Assembly: GCF_014204935.1 (NCBI RefSeq) | Contig: NZ_JACHMJ010000001.1 | Span: forward strand, 806,001-870,000 | DNA length: 64,000 bases | Reading direction: 5' to 3' | Origin: Conyzicola lurida | GTDB taxonomy: Bacteria > Actinomycetota > Actinomycetes > Actinomycetales > Microbacteriaceae | Program-made: the position numbers and the translations under genes | Part shown: positions 16,057 to 24,194 of the stretch, piece by piece | Position numbering within the stretch: position 1 is the first letter of the stretch | Layout: each line of letters starts with the position of its first letter | Notes under the pieces: model-generated | The model's input: only the letters and a program-made list of their open reading frames with translations | Told to the model about the DNA's origin: nothing | The model's database searches: none

Positions 16057-16773
16057 GTGGTCAATTGGTTTTCGCGCAAGGGCAAGCGCGTCGAAGTCCC
16101 GCGTCTTCGTCCCCGGTCTGAGTCCGAACCGACGACCAAGGTGGACCTCGTCGAGCTCACCCCCGACCTGCTGACCTTCCTCGGCAAGGCCGCGTACCTG
16201 CAGCTGACGATCTTCGAGAACCTCGGTTCCGCCATCGCCTCCGCGCCCACGACCGACGCGAAAGAGCTGCTCGCCCGCGTCGCCGCACTCTCGCTCGCGA
16301 AGCACCACGGGCTCACCGCCGAGATCCGCCGCCACGGCGAGGAGCCGGGGGCCGTGATGGAGCCGTTCACCGCCGACATCGACGCGTTCCAGGCCACGAC
16401 CCGGGGAGGCGACTGGAGCGAAGAGCTCGTCGCCTGCCACATCACCGCCGGATTCCTCGACGACTTCTTCGTGCGCCTCGCTGCCGGCCTGCCCGCCGAC
16501 TACGCGACGCGCGTCACCACGGTGCTGCGCGCAGACTCGGGATCCGACCTCCTCGCCGAGGAGATCCGCGGCGTCATCGACGACGACGAGAAGCTCGCGT
16601 CACGACTGGCCATGTGGGGCCGCCGCCTCGTCGGCGACACCATGCTGATCGCCCGCTCGACGCTCGCGTCGAGCGCGAACAGCCTGTCGGACGAAGAGCG
16701 TATCGAGCCGGTGTTCACCGAACTGATCGCCTCGCACACGCGGCGCATGGACGGCCTCGGCCTTACCGCGTAG
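16057..16773 (+). CDS. Ferritin-like fold protein (MiaE-like)
   Basis: A 238-residue mostly helical protein of the actinobacterial ferritin-like/MiaE-like family that lies between an rhlE-type helicase and DUF3107. Candidate metal ligands are the Glu and Glu/His pairs in TIFENLGSA, LAKHHGLTAEI and a later EEIRGVIDDDEKL, compatible with a diiron site, but I cannot assign all six ligands. Related MiaE enzymes hydroxylate a modified tRNA base. That role is only an inference here. The GTG at 16057 follows TAAGCT (16045-16050) by six bases, fitting leaderless expression. Confidence 0.7.
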   Translation: MVNWFSRKGKRVEVPRLRPRSESEPTTKVDLVELTPDLLTFLGKAAYLQLTIFENLGSAIASAPTTDAKELLARVAALSLAKHHGLTAEIRRHGEEPGAVMEPFTADIDAFQATTRGGDWSEELVACHITAGFLDDFFVRLAAGLPADYATRVTTVLRADSGSDLLAEEIRGVIDDDEKLASRLAMWGRRLVGDTMLIARSTLASSANSLSDEERIEPVFTELIASHTRRMDGLGLTA

Positions 16774-16782
16774 GCAGGCAAA

Positions 16783-16809
16783 AACCCCGCCGGCCGGGCC
16801 GACGGGGTT
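16783..16809. terminator. Intrinsic terminator
   Basis: AACCCCGCCGG (16783-16793) and CCGACGGGGTT (16799-16809) pair with one mismatch that is G-U on one strand, followed by CTT. It separates the ferritin-like gene from the convergent small membrane protein gene. Confidence 0.8.
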
Positions 16810-16823
16810 CTTGGAACGACAGG

Positions 16824-17120
16824 TCAGGCGCGCCCGCCCGACAGCTTGGTCAGCAGCGTGCGGTCGGAAGCGTAGCGGCGGGGCGGCACGATGAGCGCGA
16901 CAGCCAGTGCCGCGAGCGAGCCGAGGACGAGGCTGATCAGCCAGATCCAGCCGCCATCGAAGGTGAAGCCCAGCCAGAGCAGACCCACCCAGACGACGGA
17001 CGAGACCGCGGCGGCCACGGCCGCGGGGAGCACGATCCCGTAGGTCTCGCGGCCCTTCAGCACGTAGGGGAGGATGAAACCCACGCCGGCTGCGATCAGC
17101 ACGACGAAGAGCAGCTCCAT
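16824..17120 (-). CDS. Small hypothetical membrane protein
   Basis: A 98-residue protein with three predicted membrane helices (ELLFVVLIAAGVGFILPYVL, then VLPAAVAAAVSSVVWVGLLW, then IWLISLVLGSLAALAVALIV) and a short basic C-terminal tail. I do not recognise a named family. It follows DUF3107 by 2 bp on the same strand, so the two are co-transcribed, and both end at the terminator at 16783-16809. Its small size and topology argue against transport by itself; a helper role is possible but is pure inference. Confidence 0.75.
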   Translation of the reverse strand: MELLFVVLIAAGVGFILPYVLKGRETYGIVLPAAVAAAVSSVVWVGLLWLGFTFDGGWIWLISLVLGSLAALAVALIVPPRRYASDRTLLTKLSGGRA

Positions 17121-17122
17121 GG

Positions 17123-17347
17123 TTAGGCCACGAACCCGACGCGGCGGGTCGACTCGGAACCGACCTCGACGTAGCCCAGGTTGGCGACGGGGACGATGTA
17201 GAGCTTGCCCTTGCTGTCGACGAGCTTGATGAACTTGCTCTCCGACTCGAGCGCGGTCGCGATGATGGTCTCCACCTCGCTCGCCGTCTGCGACGACTCG
17301 AAGTTGATCTCACGGGGGCTGTTGGTAATACCGATGCGAATGTCCAC
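17123..17347 (-). CDS. DUF3107 family protein (TB9.4-like)
   Basis: A 74-residue protein whose sequence MDIRIGITNSPREINFESS, then DSKGKLYIVPVANLGYVEVG, matches the actinobacterial DUF3107 family (mycobacterial Rv3208A/TB9.4). It is full length and cytosolic, of unknown function, and conserved in this position between the ferritin-like gene and the adnAB genes. It forms a two-gene transcript with the small membrane protein downstream. Confidence 0.9.
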   Translation of the reverse strand: MDIRIGITNSPREINFESSQTASEVETIIATALESESKFIKLVDSKGKLYIVPVANLGYVEVGSESTRRVGFVA

Positions 17348-17478
17348 GAGCCAAGATTACGACACCCGCCGGTCGCGTGGCCGACACGTTCGCCCGCGGC
17401 AGAACCGGGCGGCACCGACGGCGCGAACCGCGGCGGTGCTCGACGGCCGTGTCGGTGCCTGCCGGTACCGTTGAGGCC

Positions 17479-20400
17479 GTGACCATCCGCGGATTCCAAG
17501 CAGCGACGACGCGCGGTGCCGTCCCCGTCGTCGCGGCTCTCGACGACTCCCAACGCGCTGTTCTCGGGCTCCCCGACGGCGAATCGGCCGCGGTCATCGG
17601 GGCCCCGGGCACGGGCAAGACGACCACCATGATCGAACTGGTGGCCGACCGGGTGCTGGGCCGTGGCTGGACGGCCGACGAACTCGTCGTGCTGACTCCC
17701 AACCGTGCCTCGGCGACCCGGTTGCGCGACACCCTGGCGGTGCGCCTCGGCGTCGCCACCAACGGGCCGATCGCCCGCACCACCAACTCCATCGCCTTCG
17801 AGCTCGTGCAGCACGCGGCGACCGTGTCCGGTGCCGACCGTCCCAAGCTGCTCACTGGCGGGGACCAGGACCAGCTCATCAAAGAACTGCTGCTCGGCCA
17901 CATCGAGGAGGGCACGGGGCCGGCGTGGCCGCCGATCCTCGCGCCCGAGGTGCGCCAACTGCAGGGATTCCGTACCGAACTGCGCGAGCTCATCATGCGC
18001 TCCACCGAGTTCGGCGTGACGCCCGACCGGTTGCGCGAACTGGGCGCGCGGCACGGCCACGAGGAGTGGACCGCGGCCGCCGACTTCGTCGACGAATACC
18101 TGCGCGTGCTCGGCTCCCTGCAGCACAACTCGCTCGACGCCGCCGAGCTGATGGCGTTCGCCACGGCGGCGCTCGACCCCGCGACGAACGACGGCGGCAT
18201 CGGCGACAAGCTCGGCCGGCTGCGGCTCGTCGTCGTCGACGACCTGCAGGAGACCACCGAGGCCACCATCGGTATGCTGCGCGCCTTCGTCGCCCGTGGC
18301 GTCGCCGTCGTTGCCTTCGGCGATCCGGATGTCGCGACCAACGCCTTCCGCAGTGGCGAACGCGACGCGCTGGGAACCCTGTCCACGCGACTCGGGCTCC
18401 CGGGGCTGCGCACCTTCATCCTCTCGACGGCCCACCGGCAGGGCACCGAGCTGCGTGCCCTCACCAGCGCGGTCACGGACCGCATCGGTACGGCCGCCGC
18501 GGGGCGTCAGCACGCCGCGGTCGCGGGAGGCCCGTCGTACGAGCAGCCCGTCGTCACGGTGCGCGCGGCTACGCCGGCACGCGAGGTCGCCGCGATCGCG
18601 CGGCTGTTCCGCCAGCACCACCTGCTGCGAGGCGTGCCGTTCGGCCGCATGGCGGTCGTGGTGCGCACCGGATCGCTGATCCGCCCGATCAGCCGGGCGC
18701 TCGCGCTCGCCGAGGTGCCCACGCGTACCCTCGCCGGCGGCACGGCGCTGCGCGACGACCAGGCCGCCCGTGCGCTGCTGACCGTTGTCGACGTCGGGCT
18801 GGGCCGCACCGAACTCTCCCCGGCCCTCGCCACCGAGATCATGCTCGGCCCGTTCGGCGGCTTCGACCGGCTCGCCCTGCGCCGCCTGCGGGTGGCGTTG
18901 CGCGCCGAGGAGCTCGACGGCGGCGGCAACCGCGGCAGCGACGAGCTGCTCGTCGAGGCGCTGAGTGCGCCGGGCCGTTTCGCCACGATCGACCACCGCA
19001 TCGGTCGCAACGCCGACCGCATCGCCCAGACCCTCGCTGCGACCGCCGAGCTCGCCGCCGACAACGGGTCGATCGAGCAACTGCTCTGGCTGGTCTGGGA
19101 GCGCTCGGGTCTCGCCAAGGTCTGGTTCGAGCAGGCGCTCGGCACCGGGCTCACCGCGGCCGACGCCAACCGCAACCTCGACGGCGTGATGGCCCTGTTC
19201 ACCGCCGCCCGCCGCTTCGCCGAGCGCCGCCCGAACGACGGGCCCCGGCTGTTCATCGACGACCTGCTCGGAGCCGAGGTCCCCGAAGACACCCTCGCCC
19301 CGCAGACCAACGACGAGTCGGTGCTCGTCACCACCCCCTCCGGAGCCGTCGGCCTGGAGTTCGACGTCGTCGCCGTCGCGGGGCTGCAAGACGGCGTGTG
19401 GCCCAACCTGCGCATCCGCGGCTCGCTGCTCTATCCGCAAGATCTGGTCGCGGCATCCACGGGTCAACTCGTCGCGCGCGACGACGACGGCGCCTCGGCG
19501 GCCGACGACCGCAAGCAGGTGCTCGGCGACGAACTGCGCATGTTCGCGCTCGCCGTGTCGCGCGCGACCACGCAGGTGATCCTCACCGCCGTCGCCAACG
19601 AGGACGAGGCGGCGTCGGTGCTGTTCGGGCTCGTGCCGCCGGGCATCGGCGAAGAACTCGACGCGACCGAGTGGCACCCGCTATCGCTGCGCGGAGTCAC
19701 GGGGCGGCTGCGGCGCGAACTCGTGCGCCCGCGGCCCGACATCCCGGCCGCGTTCGCGACGGCAGACCGGGCGGATGCCGCGGCCTCCCTCGCGCGCCTG
19801 GCCCGGGCCCGCGTGCCCGGTGCCGACCCCGCGGAGTGGCACGGACTGCTCGAACCGTCGACCACCGGCCCGCTGCACGACCTCGACGACCCCGAGGTGA
19901 CCGTCGGCGTCTCGCCGTCCAAACTCGAGGCGTTCGAGGCGAGCCCGCTCAACTGGTTCATCGACGTGATGAGCGGCTCGCAGTCGAGCACCGCGATGGG
20001 CATCGGCACCATCGTCCACTGGGCGATGGAGACGGCCACCGACCCGTCGGTCGAGGCGCTCTGGGCGGCGGTCGAGTCACGCTGGAGCGAACTGCTCTTC
20101 GAGTCGCCCTGGCTCGCCGAGAAGCAGCGGCGCGCGGTGCGGGTGTTGACCGCGGGGCTGTCGGAGTACCTCACCGACTTCCGCGGCGCGGGCAAAGAAC
20201 TGGTCGCGGCCGAACCGTCGTTCAGCGTCGTCGTCGGACGCGCAAAGCTCAACGGCAAGATCGACCGGGTCGAGAAGCACGACGACGGGTCGATCGTCAT
20301 CGTCGACCTCAAGACCGGCCGGGCCGAGACCAACCAGGCCAAGATCGACGCCAACGCGCAGCTCGGCGCCTACCAGCTGGCCTACGACCACGGCGTGCTC

Positions 20401-20658
20401 GAAGAACTGCCCGAGGGGCATAAGGCCGGGGGAGCGAAGCTGCTCTACGTCGCGTCGGGCAAGGGCGGCAAGCTCTACCGCGAGGCCGTGCAGGGTCCGC
20501 TCGTGGGTTCCGAGCTCGACGAACTGCGCGCCCGCATCGAGCTGGCCGCGATCGGCATGGCGGCGGCCGAGTTCGCCGGTGTGCTCAACCTCGACGCGTA
20601 CGGGCCGGGCAACGACCCCAAGTACCGCATCCACCTCGTGAAGGCGGTGACCGCGTGA
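17479..20658 (+). CDS. adnA: AdnA subunit of the AdnAB helicase-nuclease
   Basis: A 1059-residue UvrD-like helicase with a C-terminal nuclease, matching mycobacterial AdnA in length, order and context. Walker A is GAPGTGKTT near residue 41; motif II is VVVDDLQET (a DDLQ variant). The PD-(D/E)XK nuclease shows SPSKLEAFEASPLNWF, GTIVHWAME, NGKIDRVEK and IVDLKTGRA near residues 925-945. AdnAB resects double-strand breaks in Actinobacteria that lack RecBCD. The GTG at 17479 is chosen because TACCGT (17466-17471) precedes it by seven bases; an in-frame ATG 34 codons upstream falls in the promoter. It overlaps adnB by 4 bp. Confidence 0.9.
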   Translation: MTIRGFQAATTRGAVPVVAALDDSQRAVLGLPDGESAAVIGAPGTGKTTTMIELVADRVLGRGWTADELVVLTPNRASATRLRDTLAVRLGVATNGPIARTTNSIAFELVQHAATVSGADRPKLLTGGDQDQLIKELLLGHIEEGTGPAWPPILAPEVRQLQGFRTELRELIMRSTEFGVTPDRLRELGARHGHEEWTAAADFVDEYLRVLGSLQHNSLDAAELMAFATAALDPATNDGGIGDKLGRLRLVVVDDLQETTEATIGMLRAFVARGVAVVAFGDPDVATNAFRSGERDALGTLSTRLGLPGLRTFILSTAHRQGTELRALTSAVTDRIGTAAAGRQHAAVAGGPSYEQPVVTVRAATPAREVAAIARLFRQHHLLRGVPFGRMAVVVRTGSLIRPISRALALAEVPTRTLAGGTALRDDQAARALLTVVDVGLGRTELSPALATEIMLGPFGGFDRLALRRLRVALRAEELDGGGNRGSDELLVEALSAPGRFATIDHRIGRNADRIAQTLAATAELAADNGSIEQLLWLVWERSGLAKVWFEQALGTGLTAADANRNLDGVMALFTAARRFAERRPNDGPRLFIDDLLGAEVPEDTLAPQTNDESVLVTTPSGAVGLEFDVVAVAGLQDGVWPNLRIRGSLLYPQDLVAASTGQLVARDDDGASAADDRKQVLGDELRMFALAVSRATTQVILTAVANEDEAASVLFGLVPPGIGEELDATEWHPLSLRGVTGRLRRELVRPRPDIPAAFATADRADAAASLARLARARVPGADPAEWHGLLEPSTTGPLHDLDDPEVTVGVSPSKLEAFEASPLNWFIDVMSGSQSSTAMGIGTIVHWAMETATDPSVEALWAAVESRWSELLFESPWLAEKQRRAVRVLTAGLSEYLTDFRGAGKELVAAEPSFSVVVGRAKLNGKIDRVEKHDDGSIVIVDLKTGRAETNQAKIDANAQLGAYQLAYDHGVLEELPEGHKAGGAKLLYVASGKGGKLYREAVQGPLVGSELDELRARIELAAIGMAAAEFAGVLNLDAYGPGNDPKYRIHLVKAVTA

Positions 20659-23600
20659 GCATCGACCTTCAGGTGGGCGCGCGGGTGAGCGCGCTCGAGA
20701 TCGCGGCGGCGATCGACGGCGATCCGCCCACGCCGCAGCAGCAGGCCGTGATCGAGGCCGACCTGGCGCCGGCACTCGTCATCGCGGGCGCGGGCAGCGG
20801 CAAGACCGAGACCATGGCCAACCGCGTGCTCTATCTGCTCGCCAACGGCATGGTGCAGCCGAGCGAGGTGCTCGGCCTCACCTTCACCCGCAAGGCGGCA
20901 GGCGAACTCGCCACGCGCATCCGGGAACGCATCGAACAGCTCGCGGCGGCCGGACTCGTCGGCGACGACTACGACGTCTTCGACGCCCCCACCGTGGCGA
21001 CCTACAACTCGTTCGCCAATTCGATCTACCGCGACAACGCCGCCCTCATCGGGCGCGAGAGCGACGCGGCCGTCCTGAGCGAGGCATCCAGCTGGCAGCT
21101 CGCCCGCTCGATCGTGGTCGCGAGCCACGACGAACGGCTCGCCGACCTCGACAAGAGCGTCGACGTGGTGACCAAGGCGGTCATCAACCTGAACCACGAG
21201 CTCAGCGAGATCGAGCGCGACTCCGACGACGTGCGGCGCATGGTCGGCGAGCTCGGGTCGGTGCTGGAGCTGCCCTACGGCGGACGCTCGAACGCACGCT
21301 ACCCCGAGGTGCGCAAGGCGATCGAGGCGGTGCAGGGTCTTCCGGTGCTGCTCGACCTCGCCGACGCGTTCGCCGCCGCCAAGGCGAACCGCGGCCTCGT
21401 CGAGTACTCCGACCAGGTAGCGCTCGCCCTCACGGCGACCGAGCGCGTGCCGAAAATCGCCGAAGAGCTGCGCACCCGTTTCGCCGTCGTGCTGCTCGAC
21501 GAGTACCAGGACACCTCGGTCGTGCAGACCCGTCTGCTGCGACGGCTGTTCCGCGACCACGCGGTGATGGCGGTCGGCGACCCCCACCAGTCGATTTACG
21601 GATGGCGCGGCGCGAGTGCCGCGAACCTCGGCGGTTTCCCCGCCGACTTCAGCAGCGCGCCCGGCTCGGTCGCGAAGTTCGACCTGTCCACGAGCTGGCG
21701 CAACGGCCACGCGATCCTCGCGTCGGCGAACGCCCTCGTCGAGAAGCTCAACCTCGTCACCACCGTCGAGGTCGGGTCACTCACCGCGAGCCCGGCCGCG
21801 TCCGACGAAGACCTCTCCGTCGTCTTCGAGGAGACCGTGACCGACGAGGCGGCGGCCACCGCGGCCTGGCTCAAGGCGCAACTCGCCGTGCCGTCGAAGA
21901 AGGGCACGCAGCGCACGGCCGCGATGCTCATGCGCACACGGTCGACGATGTCGGTGTTCACGGCCGCGCTCGACGACGCCGGGGTGCCGTACCACGTGCT
22001 CGGAATCGGCGGCCTGCTGCAGGAACCCGAGATCGTCGACCTCGTGAGCGCGCTCTGGGTGGTCAATGACCCGACGGCCGGGTCGCAGCTGATCCGGCTG
22101 CTCACCGGGTCGCGCTGGCGCCTGGGCGTGCAAGACGTCAACGCCCTCAGCCGGCTCGCGTCGTGGTTGCGCGACCGCGACTACGCCCAGCAGCCGCTCG
22201 CCGACGACCTGCGCGAGGCGATGCGTGCCTCCGTCGCCGAGGCCGAGGGCGGTTCGATCGTGGAGGCGCTCGACTTCATTGCGCACACCCGCCGGGAGCA
22301 CGGCGCGCTGAAGAACTTCAGCGAGGCAGGCCTCGACCGGCTGCGCGACGCGGGGGCCACCTTCGCGCGGCTGCGCTCGCGCGCCAACCTCGAGCTCGTC
22401 GACTTCGTCACGCTCGTCGAGCAGGAGCTGATGCTCGACATCGAGGTCGCCGCGAACGACCGGCTGCCTCTCGGCAACGCGAACCTCGAGGCGTTCTTCG
22501 ACGCGCTCGGCGGCTACCTCTCCAGCGACGACCGCGCCTCGCTCGGCGGGTTCCTCTCCTGGTTGAGCGTCGCCGAGTGGCGCGACAGCCTCGGGCCTCG
22601 GCCCGAGGACCCCGAACCGGGCACGGTCCAGCTGCTGACGATCCACGGGTCGAAGGGGCTCGAGTGGGACATCGTCGCGGTGCCCCGCCTCGTGGAGGGC
22701 GAGCTGCCCGGCGCCGCGAAAGACGGCTACAACGGCTGGCTGTCACTCGGCGCTCTGCCGTACGAATTCCGCGGTGACGCGAGCGAGCTGCCGCTGCTGC
22801 GCTGGCGGGGCATCGAGACCCAGAAGGAATTCGACGACAACCGCAAACAGTTCAAGCTTGACCTCGAGACGCGGCACCGGCTGGAGGAACGCCGGCTCGC
22901 CTACGTCGCCGTCACCCGCGCGCGGCACTCGCTGCTGTTGAGCGGCTCGTTCTGGTCGAAGCAGTCGAAGCCGCGCAGCCCGAGCGAGTTCCTGCTCGAC
23001 CTCGAGGCGTCCGGCGTGATCGGCGAGCTGCCGACCGAGAGCGAGCACGAGGAGAACCCGCTCGGTACCGAACCCGAGCTGCTGCTCTGGCCGGTCGACC
23101 CGCTCGGCGTGCGCCGCGGCCGGGTGGAAGCGGGAGCCGCCGCCGTGCGGGCCGTGCTCGACCGCGAACCGGCCGACGACGACCTGCCCGGCAAATGGGC
23201 CGACGACCTCACCCTGCTGCTGCGCGAACGCGAGCAGCGACTCGGCGCGAACGAGCTCGTGCCGGTGCCAGCGCGCGTGTCCGCCTCGCGGTTCAAGGAC
23301 TTCGTCACCGACCCGGCGGCCGTCGCCTCGTCGCTGCGCCGCCCCATGCCCGAGCGCCCGTACAAGGCGACCCAGATCGGTACGCTCTTCCACGCCTGGG
23401 TCGAGGAACGCTACGGCGTCGGCGGCACGGGCGAGGAGCTCGACGCCTTCGCGCTGGAACTCGACGACGGCGGCCTCGACGGCGAGATCACCAGCGATGC
23501 CGAACTCGTGCGCCTGCAAGACACCTTCGCCCGCTCGGCGTGGGCCGGCCGCAAGCCGATCGACGTCGAACGCGAGATCCACCTGCCATTCGACGGCCGC

Positions 23601-23879
23601 GTCGTCATCTGCAAGATCGACGCCGTCTATTTCGACGGCGAACGGTACGAGGTGGTCGACTGGAAGACCGGCAAGGCTCCGAAGGATGCCGCCGACCTCG
23701 AGCGCAAGCAACTGCAACTCGCGCTCTACCGACTCGCCTACGCGCGCTGGAAAGGCATCGACCCGCAGCTCATCGACGCCGTGTTCTACTTCGTGGCCGA
23801 CGACACAGTGGTCACGCCCGAGCGCATCTTCGACGAGGCCGAGCTGATCGCCCTCTGGCGCGCCAGCTTCGGTCGCTGA
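20655..23879 (+). CDS. adnB: AdnB subunit of the AdnAB helicase-nuclease
   Basis: A 1074-residue partner of AdnA. The UvrD/PcrA motor has TPQQQAVIEADLAPAL (Q motif), AGAGSGKTETMANRV (Walker A), LTFTRKAAGEL (Ia), VLLDEYQDTS (II), VGDPHQSIYGWRGA (III) and the late helicase motif AYVAVTRARHSLL. The C-terminal RecB-like nuclease has GTLFHAWVEERYG, VICKIDAVYFDG and YEVVDWKTG near residue 1002. In mycobacteria AdnB is the leading motor. The GTG start overlaps the adnA stop (GTGA), so synthesis is coupled. The stop codon lies inside the first copy of a tandem intergenic repeat. Confidence 0.92.
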   Translation: MSIDLQVGARVSALEIAAAIDGDPPTPQQQAVIEADLAPALVIAGAGSGKTETMANRVLYLLANGMVQPSEVLGLTFTRKAAGELATRIRERIEQLAAAGLVGDDYDVFDAPTVATYNSFANSIYRDNAALIGRESDAAVLSEASSWQLARSIVVASHDERLADLDKSVDVVTKAVINLNHELSEIERDSDDVRRMVGELGSVLELPYGGRSNARYPEVRKAIEAVQGLPVLLDLADAFAAAKANRGLVEYSDQVALALTATERVPKIAEELRTRFAVVLLDEYQDTSVVQTRLLRRLFRDHAVMAVGDPHQSIYGWRGASAANLGGFPADFSSAPGSVAKFDLSTSWRNGHAILASANALVEKLNLVTTVEVGSLTASPAASDEDLSVVFEETVTDEAAATAAWLKAQLAVPSKKGTQRTAAMLMRTRSTMSVFTAALDDAGVPYHVLGIGGLLQEPEIVDLVSALWVVNDPTAGSQLIRLLTGSRWRLGVQDVNALSRLASWLRDRDYAQQPLADDLREAMRASVAEAEGGSIVEALDFIAHTRREHGALKNFSEAGLDRLRDAGATFARLRSRANLELVDFVTLVEQELMLDIEVAANDRLPLGNANLEAFFDALGGYLSSDDRASLGGFLSWLSVAEWRDSLGPRPEDPEPGTVQLLTIHGSKGLEWDIVAVPRLVEGELPGAAKDGYNGWLSLGALPYEFRGDASELPLLRWRGIETQKEFDDNRKQFKLDLETRHRLEERRLAYVAVTRARHSLLLSGSFWSKQSKPRSPSEFLLDLEASGVIGELPTESEHEENPLGTEPELLLWPVDPLGVRRGRVEAGAAAVRAVLDREPADDDLPGKWADDLTLLLREREQRLGANELVPVPARVSASRFKDFVTDPAAVASSLRRPMPERPYKATQIGTLFHAWVEERYGVGGTGEELDAFALELDDGGLDGEITSDAELVRLQDTFARSAWAGRKPIDVEREIHLPFDGRVVICKIDAVYFDGERYEVVDWKTGKAPKDAADLERKQLQLALYRLAYARWKGIDPQLIDAVFYFVADDTVVTPERIFDEAELIALWRASFGR

Positions 23880-23920
23880 GCCTGTCGAAGCGCCCGGTCG
23901 CTGAGCCTGTCGAAGCGCCC
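23871..23920. repeat. Two perfect tandem 25-bp copies of the TGAGCCTGTCGAAG repeat
   Basis: Positions 23871-23895 and 23896-23920 are identical. The core is TGAGCCTGTCGAAG. The TGA of the first copy is the stop codon of adnB. The inverted counterpart of the core, CTTCGACAGGCTCA, is found twice at 24102-24178, on the far side of the gene fragment at 23931. Confidence 0.9.
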
Positions 23921-23930
23921 AACCGGTCAG

Positions 23931-24194
23931 AATTACACGCGCAAGCATCCACCGGTGAAGATTCGCTTCGCCGAACACATCGACAGCATCGAGCAGGCAT
24001 TCTTGCGCGAGAAGCAGGTTCAGGGCTGGAGTCGCGCAAAAAAGCTGGCGTTGATCAACGGGCGGCTGGGGGATCTGCCCGGGCTCTCTGTGACTGAGGT
24101 AGCTGGCCCTTCGACAGGCTCAGAGACCGGCAGTGTGACTGAACCGGGTGCTGGCCCTTCGACAGGCTCAGGGACCGGGGGTGGCGAGGGCTAG
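23931..24194 (+). pseudogene. C-terminal fragment of a GIY-YIG endonuclease
   Basis: The frame from 23931 reads NYTRKHPPVKIRFAEHI and then EKQVQGWSRAKKLALINGRL. This matches the C-terminal third of short GIY-YIG (UPF0213-like) nucleases, whose tails carry TRRRRPV and EKQIKGWSRAKKIALI. The GIY-YIG catalytic N-terminus is absent: the sequence upstream is the adnB stop and two repeat copies. The 3' part has been extended in frame through two further repeat copies (VAGPSTGSETG and GAGPSTGSGTG) to a stop that overlaps the convergent phosphotransferase gene. A GTG at 23955 could still start a 79-residue peptide. I read this as a decayed remnant. Confidence 0.7.
24102..24178. repeat. Two copies of the inverted CTTCGACAGGCTCA repeat, 48-bp period
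   Basis: Copies at 24102-24130 and 24150-24178 differ at one base (CTCAGAGACC versus CTCAGGGACC). They are inverted relative to the copies at 23871-23920, so the interval between can fold into a long hairpin. The 48-bp spacing keeps the frame and gives a repeated peptide GPSTGS in the fragment described above. Confidence 0.85.

Noticed and set aside
17377-17478. An adnA start at the upstream ATG (17377)
   Set aside because: The extra 34 residues are arginine-rich, non-conserved, and overlap the TACCGT promoter in front of GTG 17479.
16600-19677. A 1025-codon open frame on the minus strand
   Set aside because: It runs antisense through the ferritin-like gene, DUF3107 and adnA, has no family motifs and a composition typical of mirror frames in high-GC DNA.
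23871-24194. An insertion sequence
   Set aside because: Inverted repeats are present, but the interval between them encodes no transposase, only a nuclease C-terminal fragment.
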